A stretch of DNA of 64,000 nucleotides from Apis mellifera. Taxonomy: Eukaryota; Arthropoda; Insecta; Hymenoptera; Apidae. Both the position numbers and the translations under genes were made by a program. Every line of letters begins with the position of its first letter. Position 1 is the first letter of the stretch. Under the pieces are notes generated by a model. The model was not told the DNA's origin and did not search any database. It was given only the letters and a program-made list of their open reading frames with translations. Where the stretch lies: contig NC_037642.1 of assembly GCF_003254395.2 (NCBI RefSeq), forward strand, positions 3,070,501 to 3,134,500. Reading direction: 5' to 3'. Shown piece after piece: positions 56,601 through 64,000 of the stretch.

Positions 56601-58020
56601 TAATTGGATGTAATTGTGTATCTAGGAAAATTAGTCCAAGTAGAGTCTCTGAAACTGATTTTTCATGAAAATGAAATAAGATGAAAAATGAAGAGATTTT
56701 ATATTTCTGCATTATCATTTCACCCCTTCCCCATTAATTTAAGAGAAATACATGTTATAATGGATTGAGGCAAATAGTGTAATCAGCTTTAATGCCTTTA
56801 GCAAATGTTTCATGTTTATGAAAATGCAGAATTAATGGTTTCATTAAGTAAAAATAAGAGTCACGTACAAAGTAGATGTTTAAAACTGGTACATCTAATT
56901 CATTCTCTCTCTTTCTTTCTCTCTCTTGACAAGAAAGAATTCCCAATTTTATTTCTCGATGGATGAAATCGAATAAAAATAGAAATCTATAATTGTAAAT
57001 AGAAGGAAATACAAGTAGAATGATTTATTTTAAAATTAGTAATTAGAAGAGAAGACAGAAGAACAATAATATTTTAATTCGTTGCAGAATTTTTTGTTTA
57101 TCATATGATATAATTTGCAGGAGAATAAGTTTTTGCAACAATTTACACGCCATTTTGACTTGTACAAATATTTTCAATTTAGAAACTTTTATAAATGCAG
57201 CATGATGTATTACAGCATCTAAGCGCCAAACAGACAACAGGATGCTTGTTTACTATTCTTATTTAATACCTTTTACCGATTAACTTTCTTTGTAAATATT
57301 CAAGCAATTTGAGGCGGAAAGAGTTTGAGGAATCCTATTTACTCTACAGCAACCACTTACGGAAACAACTTTATTCCAGCGAAAGGAACATTTTCCGACC
57401 TTCGTGCGTAATTTAATTCTTCGGAAAACAACCGCAAATCTTAAATATAGTCGCAAAATTTAGTTAATGCAACTAATTAAATCTTCTTTGAATATCATTA
57501 TACGCCAGAAATATTTCACATTATTATATTTAAGTTATTCTTATAACTTAACATTTGTACACGTACATTTCTAATTGCTGTTTCTAATAAATAAACAAAT
57601 TATTCTTCTCTGATTATTATTCATTCAATAACGATGAATATAAATCGTTCACTCTTTACTAATTTTATTTGCTAAGAAAACAAGATTGTACTCACGTTTT
57701 ATTAAAAACAATTATTACATCCCTTGAATATTTTATCGTGAAAAGTAGCAGGAAATCTACTATTATTTAAAACAAATATTGTTTCTATCAAAACACATCA
57801 TTTATTATTCACATAAACTACTCTGTACTACTACAATATAATCTAACAATTTCTTTTTTATTAATTAATAACTATTGAAATAAAAAAAAATATCAAAGCC
57901 TAAGTATATTTAAAAAAACACATAAATAAAAATAATTGACAAACTTTTTTATTTTATTTTAACATCTTTATTCTATTATTATTTCTAATTTCTTTACAAT
58001 AAAAAAAATGCGTCTTCGAG
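56600..58020. other. AT-rich desert
   Basis: AT-rich with short CT stretches (56903-56926). No supported feature. Confidence 0.6.
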
Positions 58021-58540
58021 ACATCTAGATATAAATATTTGTCCAATTGTAGAACGAGACACGCTGGATACAACCGGTAATATCCGAATGGTCGAATCGA
58101 CGTCGGACGCCTCTTTATTAGTCGTCTGTTTTGCAACGAGTCAAACAAGTTATTCAGCGGCGAGTGGTCCAACTAGCACGCGGTCGTAAATAGTGGAAGC
58201 GCCGCGTGTAACGACCGTATAAATTCCGCGGAATTGCCCGATGCTCGTGCGTTATGTGTGCCACGAGCGAGAAGGGAACGGCGCGAAGTTTGGTTGGCTT
58301 GAGGGAGAGATCGAACAACCACGGAATCGTTGCTGAGGTGGCGAGAGAGTGAGTGGGAGGGGGTGGTTGGAAAGTTGAAGAAAAACCGTGGCGGTGTTTA
58401 CTGGAAGCCGTTGGTTGGAAAAACTTTTCAGACGGTGGCTTTTGAATGGTCGTCGATCGTTCGACGAACTCCGCTGCCCCGTTTCACGATGCTCGGATTT
58501 ATTGGACACACGCATGCTCCTCGTTCCTCTCTTGCCCTCT
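58020..58540 (+). promoter_or_regulatory. GC-balanced block with TATA word and 14 bp palindrome
   Basis: CGTATAAATT (TATA word at 58218-58223) overlaps the exact palindrome AATTCCGCGGAATT (58222-58235), within CpG-rich, non-repetitive DNA. A TATAAA word in GC-rich context is the expected look of a focused promoter reading rightward. No clear initiator lies 25-30 bp downstream and no coding exon follows. Plausible but unproven. Confidence 0.3.
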
Positions 58541-58680
58541 CTTTTCCTCCTTTTTTTTTTTTTTTTGCTTCCTCCTTCTCCTCTTTTTCCGTCTTTCTCT
58601 CTGCTCCCGTTTTAAATTTCCTTTTATTTCTTTCTTTCTTTCTTTCTTTTTTCTTTTCTTTTTATCCAATTCATCGTAAA
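58540..58680. repeat. T/CT-rich tract with (TTTC)n
   Basis: Pyrimidine-rich plus strand including a T14 run and a TTTC run (58627-58648). It explains the Phe/Ser frames here. Confidence 0.85.
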
Positions 58681-59380
58681 TTTATCGAGCACCATTTCCC
58701 CGCGACGTTTCCTACAACGAAAGTGTAACCGCGCAATAAAACTTTGTTTTTCCGCGAACTTCGCCCATCCAAGTCCCCTGTTTTAAATTCAGACAATGTA
58801 AATTGCGAACGATTGGTAATTGCCGTAGGTTAATTACAGCTGGCTGACTTCATCGAAAAATATATCATCTTAATTTTGGTTAATCTTCTTTGAGAGTTAG
58901 AGTTTCAACCGAGAAAGAATTTAATTCGACTTGGTAGATCGTAGATTAGAATATTTCTTCTCTCTAGAATAGATGTTTCTGCAATTAAAAGGATCTTAGA
59001 GTTTGGTATTCTTCTATATATTAATTAAATTCTATAATAATAATTTAACTCAAAGAAATTTTCCATACGTATCTATTTTAATTCTTTTCCAGATGCTAAT
59101 ACATTACGTTCAAAAGTAAATTAACAGATTCCTAAAAGTATATAAAAATACTCTCGTTTCTGTAAAATAAGCAACATGATATTAAGTGTAATTTCAAGTA
59201 AAATTTATTTAATATATTACAAAATGACGAATAAATTAATTCAATAAATTAAACAATAAGCAATTTTTTTTATATTTTTCAAATACAAATATATAATCTT
59301 CATTTTCACCTCGTGCTGAATAATGCTTTTAAATTCGACTCGTTGCAACATACTCTAAAAAAAAAAAAAAAAAGAAAGAA
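58680..59380. other. AT-rich spacer
   Basis: Mixed to AT-rich, ending in an A16 run with GAAA units (59357-59390). No gene is seen. Confidence 0.55.
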
Positions 59381-59499
59381 AGAAAGATAAAGAAGGCATT
59401 AACAAACGCACCAATACTTTCAAAATATTTGAATCCATCCTCTCCTAGAATTACCCCCATTATACCTCCCATGCAGGAAGATTTTTGAGCGTCGACAAA

Positions 59500-59640
59500 C
59501 GATCCGGAAGCTGCCACGTTGCTCCAAAAGCCGGAAGCTCTTCTGATAGGTCGAAGCGCCCCGTTTTCATGCGTATCGGGTTGCCCGATGCATTTTTTTC
59601 GCGCTACACACTGCTTTATCCGATCCGGAAGTTTGTACAT
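59500..59640. promoter_or_regulatory. Cluster of ETS-type sites
   Basis: CCGGAAG occurs three times in the same orientation: 59504-59510, 59531-59537, and as full CCGGAAGT at 59625-59632. An ATCGGG/CCCGAT hairpin lies between them (59575-59589). CCGGAAGT is the established ETS-family consensus. A minus-strand 103-codon frame covers the same bases and reads them as Ala-Ser-Gly/Leu-Pro-Asp. It continues through an A run as poly-Phe and is not called. Confidence 0.4.
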
Positions 59641-59691
59641 ACGCCAACGTTATAATTACCTCGATTCTCGAATCATGATACGCGGCGCTAC

Positions 59692-60060
59692 TAATTAGCA
59701 ATTAGCCGTAGTAGTTGTCAATCAAGTCGTAGCCCTCCTGAGCTGCTTGCTTCCAGCTTATCCTGGAGAGGGTTGGGACAGGGAGAGAAAGAGAGAGAGA
59801 GAGAGGAGAGGTGAGGAGAAGGAAAAAAAAAAGTTCATCGATCCGGTGTATTCGTCTCGTTAACCTGATTTAGGGAAACCATCCGTTTCGTTGGTTGCGC
59901 CAATTTAGCCTATTGTGCTGGGCCAGAACGTTTGTTGACTGTAACCGACGAAACAATTTCATTCATCGGTTAAGCCGCATGTAAAAGCCTCAGCTGATTC
60001 TGCAACTCGTTCCCAGCAGCAGTGTGTGCTCGTTTTCGAGCCTGATTCTCAGGATATTTG
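59692..60060. promoter_or_regulatory. GC-balanced block starting with twin homeodomain sites
   Basis: TAATTAGCAATTAG at 59692-59705 holds two ATTAG cores. A GA tract (59782-59813) and about 200 bp of non-repetitive sequence follow. A candidate regulatory block. Confidence 0.3.
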
Positions 60061-61020
60061 GATATTTGGTGTATAAAGTGTATTAGGATAGAGGAAGAGG
60101 AGGAAGATGATGAAAAAAAAAGAAAGGATGGAAGAAGATGAGATAATTATTTTGAAAAATATTACATTTAACTGAGAATCGAAAGTTCTATGGTTTTGAG
60201 AATTTTTGGAAAATACATGGATCAAATATTTCTTTGAGAATTTTCTCTATTAGATTATAGTTACAATCAATCATCAATCATATGTTGTTAAATATTAATA
60301 CGTTTAAGTTAATTATTAAAAGAGGAGTGAAATTATGAAATAAAATTGGCATTTATTAATCATTTTTATTAGGAAATTAAATATAAATTTATTCCTTTTG
60401 AAAAATTAATTATGAATATATTTCGATAAATATTTCTAAAGATCTTTTAATTCTGAATATTAAAAATACAAAGATATTTAAATCGATATATATATCGGAC
60501 CATTCTATATTTATCGGCGAAAGTATGGGGATCATTGATGTACTTGAAGTAAAAATATACCACCCTTCATCCATTTTACATAATTTTACATAGTAATAGC
60601 TTATGTATACACCTCATTGATATTTTGTACGGTATGCAAAATATTGTGCTCTCAATATAATGACAATAGCGAATCGCACATTGTCTATAGAAAATTCATC
60701 ATATTTTCAGAATATTTAGTACTCAAAGGATTAACGATTGCTTGTGAAGTTTTCGATATGAACATCAACCCGAACATTTTAATTATTATACATTGTACGA
60801 AATTCGTTTGAATTGCACGTAAATTTAACGTCTCAACTATTATACAAAGGGAAGACCTTATTATCATTATTTGTTCGTAACTTATTAACAATTAATTGAT
60901 ATATTTAAAATGATCGAAATACGTATCAAAGTATTATTAAACTGTTCAACAAATTAAGGATTAGAATTTATTCGTAAATATTCAATTAGATTAATTATCG
61001 TCTTAGAATGCATTTTTAAC
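60060..61020. other. AT-rich desert
   Basis: AT-rich. A 14 bp palindrome CGATATATATATCG sits at 60484-60497. Frames of 64-68 codons on both strands are chance. Confidence 0.55.
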
Positions 61021-61780
61021 CACCTTCTTAAGCGTAACCACTAATGAAGTGCAGTTGCTGTTACGGTAAACGTGGCTAAGTGACCGTGTCGAGTGACTCT
61101 ACGTAGTTAGATCATTATTGTACGAGATCATTACGCGCCAGATTCAATCGACTGTTCCGCGTAGTACATTACCGTCGAGTATAATCTGTATCCGTATTAA
61201 TTGTAGCTGGCTCAGAGCTTTCGTGTAGAAGATACAGTAGGATTACTTCCATGTTAGAAACCATGAGATATCAATTCATTGATAGATTAAACGCTTATAG
61301 TATGATCCTTTGATGTACCGAAAGCAATATATAATCGATGTTTCAATCACGCGTTAATAATTTAATTTACACTTTATACACCGATATACACCTTTCCCTA
61401 TCTGTCTAATTATTAACGTCTAAATGTTAAATTATAAAGATGAATATTTAAAATCTCTTCAGTAAATTCGTACATGTAATATATCACGAATAAATTCCAA
61501 AATCATCTTTTCTTAAATTCTAGAAGAGAATTTATTTATTAATTTATCCCTATTATTAAATAAATAAATATATATCTATAATAAAAAATTTAAATTTACA
61601 AATTGTAATCATGCTTAACACAATTGATAAATAACCATATATTTTACATATTATTTTATATCATTTCATGATACATGATAGATTATTTATAGAGAATTAT
61701 AAAATAACCTAATGTTCTATGATAATCTGGTCACATTTAAGAAACATCAAATAACCTTTTCACACCGTAAACTCTCTCAC
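61020..61780. other. GC-balanced block then AT-rich
   Basis: 61020-61260 is non-repetitive and GC-balanced (GCTGTTACGGTAAACGTGG and CTACGTAG words). The rest is AT-rich. No gene is recognised. Confidence 0.45.
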
Positions 61781-61787
61781 GTATCAA

Positions 61788-62102
61788 ATGCTCCGTCAAA
61801 CAACACCGATCACCGCCTCCACTCTCTCCATTATCACCAGGGACCTAAATGAACCCTGCTTTCCATTAATCCGAGTGGATCGGATGCTCGCATCGCCTAA
61901 TATCAATCTCATTAGCCCTGGTCGTTCTTATCTCACGGACACGGGTTGCATTTGGGTGCGGATGCACTCGGCCATCCCTCGTCCTCTCGACGAAACGAAA
62001 GCGGCGAGAGGCGCGGCCCACGAGACGGCGGCGTTTGAGTTTTCGATCGGCGGCCAGGGCGGGATAATGCGATTAACGCCATGCAAAATTGGACCTCTTT
62101 GA
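61788..62102 (+). CDS. Uncharacterised open frame, 104 residues (uncertain)
   Basis: ATG at 61788 to TGA at 62100-62102, with ordinary amino-acid composition (MLRQTTPITASTLSIITRD at the start, an Ala-rich middle, GGQGGIMRL near the end). It shows no signal peptide, membrane segment or recognisable domain. The upstream 30 bp are AT-rich, and the frame begins where GC content rises. Overlapping minus frames of 77 and 119 codons reduce the weight of the evidence. GGATAATGCGATTAACGCC inside it looks like a regulatory word. Listed only because its composition is not low complexity. Confidence 0.12.
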   Translation: MLRQTTPITASTLSIITRDLNEPCFPLIRVDRMLASPNINLISPGRSYLTDTGCIWVRMHSAIPRPLDETKAARGAAHETAAFEFSIGGQGGIMRLTPCKIGPL

Positions 62103-62109
62103 GCAGCGT

Positions 62110-62780
62110 GTCGTTCGGCCGGCGATGCAACGCAGTTACCACGGAAAAGGGCGCTGCTCCATGCAATAACCTGCACCCGCCATAGTGTGCACGTGTAACG
62201 GTGAATACGTGTGCACGAGGAGGAGGATCCTCTCCTCCGGTTGGTCAAAGTGTGTGCAGGTTTTTTCGGGGAATTCGCAACGAGCAAATTTACCTTTACC
62301 GCGCGAGCCGCCAGACCTGATTTGCTGTTTCCGTCTGGCCGACGATTAAAGGAACGGCCAACTTTTTGTTTGTCGCGATTTCGAAGAATTTATTTGGTCG
62401 TATAAACAGCTGCGAGATCATCGGCGAAACCCTCCCCTCCGATTCGTCGAAATTGCGAATCGAAGGTTTAATTTCTGATTGCCTGTGCCCTGTGCCGCGT
62501 ATTTTTGTTGATAAAATTTATATAGTATGTACAGTGGTGCTGTTCAGTATGGATTTAAATAATTTAGGAACAGGATCTTCTCTTGAAGAAATATTAAATA
62601 TTGAAAATAAATTTTGAATTTTCTCAAAAATTTTCATTTCTCAAATGAGATAATAACTTTTTTAAATTTATATTTCTGAAAATAAATAAAGAAGGAAATG
62701 TCATATTCAATCCCAAAGAAAAGAAAGATACAATCATTCTTTCTTAAAGAAATTCGATAAAGAGGCGTAATTTTTCAGAA
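62110..62780. other. GC-rich then AT-rich flank
   Basis: GC-rich to about 62480, including a GAGGATCCTC palindrome near 62224, then AT-rich. No gene is supported. Confidence 0.45.
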
Positions 62781-62808
62781 ACGACACCCTGATAAAAATC
62801 ACTGTGGT

Positions 62809-62856
62809 AATATCATCGATGTTCGTTTACTGTCGCAGTGGTAAACATCGTTATTA
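62809..62856. other. Bulged stem-loop
   Basis: CGAT (62817-62820) pairs with ATCG (62847-62850), GTTT with AAAC, and ACTG (62829-62832) with CAGT (62836-62839) around a TCG triloop, with small bulges. TAAT/ATTA can extend the base. The same stretch contains a diverged direct repeat, GTGGTAATATCATCG and GTGGTAAACATCG. It ends in CGTTATTATGCG, which also lies at 20971-20982 beside another hairpin cluster. Confidence 0.35.
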
Positions 62857-62869
62857 TGCGGACAGACGT

Positions 62870-63140
62870 AAATACGGAGTCAGAAATCGCTTCCTTTTTC
62901 ACGAGTAATGAGAAGACACGGGACACAGACGACTGGAAATTAACGTGGCGATCGCCTAATATTTGTCCCGGTTCTTCTACTTCGTATTTCGACCGCTGAT
63001 TACTGATACTGTTTGTGCAGAAACGTTTATTCTGCGGTAATTGGTACTCTGGCGTATCGAAGCTCGATGAACTTGGAGATCGTCAATCGACCTTTCGTTT
63101 CGACTTGCTTGATCGGACAACTTAACACTTTAAATGGCTT
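62870..63140. other. GC-balanced non-coding tail of the block
   Basis: Non-repetitive sequence without an open frame of note. Confidence 0.4.
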
Positions 63141-64000
63141 CGATCAATCGTTTCTAAAAAAAATTGCACAAAAATTTTTCCATTAATTGTATATTTATTC
63201 GAATTAAGAAATTATAGATTGAATAAAGATATGATTTTTTTACACGGAATAAAATGTCATGTCATTTTTCTTCTAAATGATGAGATTTTTAGATTTAGAG
63301 AAGAAATTATCGAGGAAAAAATTTCGTAAGTTATATTTATTACATTTTCTTATATGACAAAATAAAAGAATTAAGTTTAGAAATGTTTAATAACGGCAGT
63401 TTAAAAAGTAAGGGGATCTGTTTCATTTTTGTACACACGCCACACAAACTCTTCTTGTATCGCGGTTCCGTATATCTCACACGTATACTTTTCTTTTGAA
63501 CAAAAATTTATAGCAACAACAAGCAGACATAAATCATACTTTTTCGCCTTCTATTCTAATAAGGAAGCAAGAAATCATATTTTTCTTCGCGCTCTGTGAA
63601 TAAATAGCGCGATTCATCAAGTATAATTTTCATCGGTAAAAAGTTCACTCGAGAGGTAATTACATTCAGAAACGAAACTTAAAAAGAAGTATGATGAAAC
63701 GAACAACTAATTTACAAATTTTCTTGTAACAAGTATGTTATATATTATCATTTAAAAAAAAGAAAAATCTAAAAGAAAAGAAGTGAAAGAAACGAACCAA
63801 ATATATCTTCCACGATAATCGGATCGATTAAAACAAACTTAATTCGTCAACGGCCTTTGATCGCTTCAATAACCGGTCCACCCATCAACGCAGATCCAAT
63901 CCACGATGGAGAACGAGCAATTCCTCCGAACAATCGTTATCTTGCGCGAAAGATCAGCGAAGAAAAGCCGGGGGCAAGGGGGCGAAACGGGGGTTGAGGT
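63140..64000. other. AT-rich stretch, GC rising at the end
   Basis: AT-rich to about 63830. The last 170 bp become GC-rich and CpG-containing, probably the start of another block outside the window. No gene is recognised. Confidence 0.5.

Noticed and set aside
59329..59640. Minus frame of 103 codons
   Set aside because: It ends in a poly-Phe run read from an A tract, and the better explanation for its GC-rich part is a cluster of ETS words.
1..64000. Known insect microRNAs, telomeric TTAGG arrays, mariner-type terminal repeats, CRISPR arrays
   Set aside because: I looked for recognisable signatures of each by reading both strands and found none.

Overview
This is animal nuclear DNA with almost no recognisable protein-coding content. 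It alternates long AT-rich stretches with shorter GC-richer blocks in which CpG is plentiful rather than depleted. It carries many (CT)n/(GA)n, (TA)n, poly-A and poly-pyrimidine tracts and shows no obvious transposon bodies. That texture fits a hymenopteran insect, most likely a bee (Apis-like). This is inference from base composition only, because no gene in the window identifies the species. I found no rRNA, tRNA, known microRNA, CRISPR array or bacterial-type operon.

Layout: GC-rich blocks at about 1.2-2.2, 3.9-4.6, 4.8-7.0, 7.6-8.2, 8.9-10.6, 12.8-17.3, 20.0-21.0, 22.1-23.4, 24.2-24.9, 25.9-28.4, 30.0-30.7, 35.7-39.0, 53.3-53.6, 55.2-56.6, 58.0-58.8 and 61.8-62.5 kb sit between AT-rich deserts (the largest at 2.2-3.9, 23.4-24.2, 30.7-34.3, 39.9-44.9, 46.3-47.5, 50.3-52.7 and 56.6-58.0 kb). 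Long open frames in the GC-rich blocks are mostly low-complexity translations of CT or GA tracts. Only three frames have ordinary amino-acid composition (8885-9196 minus, 12861-13042 plus with a good splice donor, 61788-62102 plus). None matches a family I know, and all are held at low confidence.

What stands out is non-coding structure. A diverged ~180 bp element occurs twice in direct orientation (35957-36134 and 37553-37738). Perfect palindromes and hairpins recur in the GC-rich blocks. The best are a 26 bp palindrome within a cluster of three (54525-54612), three short hairpins of which two abut (20944-21009), a 14 bp-stem hairpin (10795-10836), an 11 bp-stem hairpin (3915-3953) and an 18 bp palindrome (45371-45388). 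Two AT-rich deserts hold strongly diverged tandem arrays (2411-2960, period ~155-173 bp; 52060-52690, period ~90-130 bp).

The simplest reading is a gene desert or a very large intron in a bee-like genome, rich in candidate regulatory elements (homeodomain, ETS, bHLH/bHLH-PAS-type sites), perhaps with one or two unannotated non-coding or first exons. No gene set that works together can be reconstructed from this window, and a wholly new biological system cannot be demonstrated from sequence alone.
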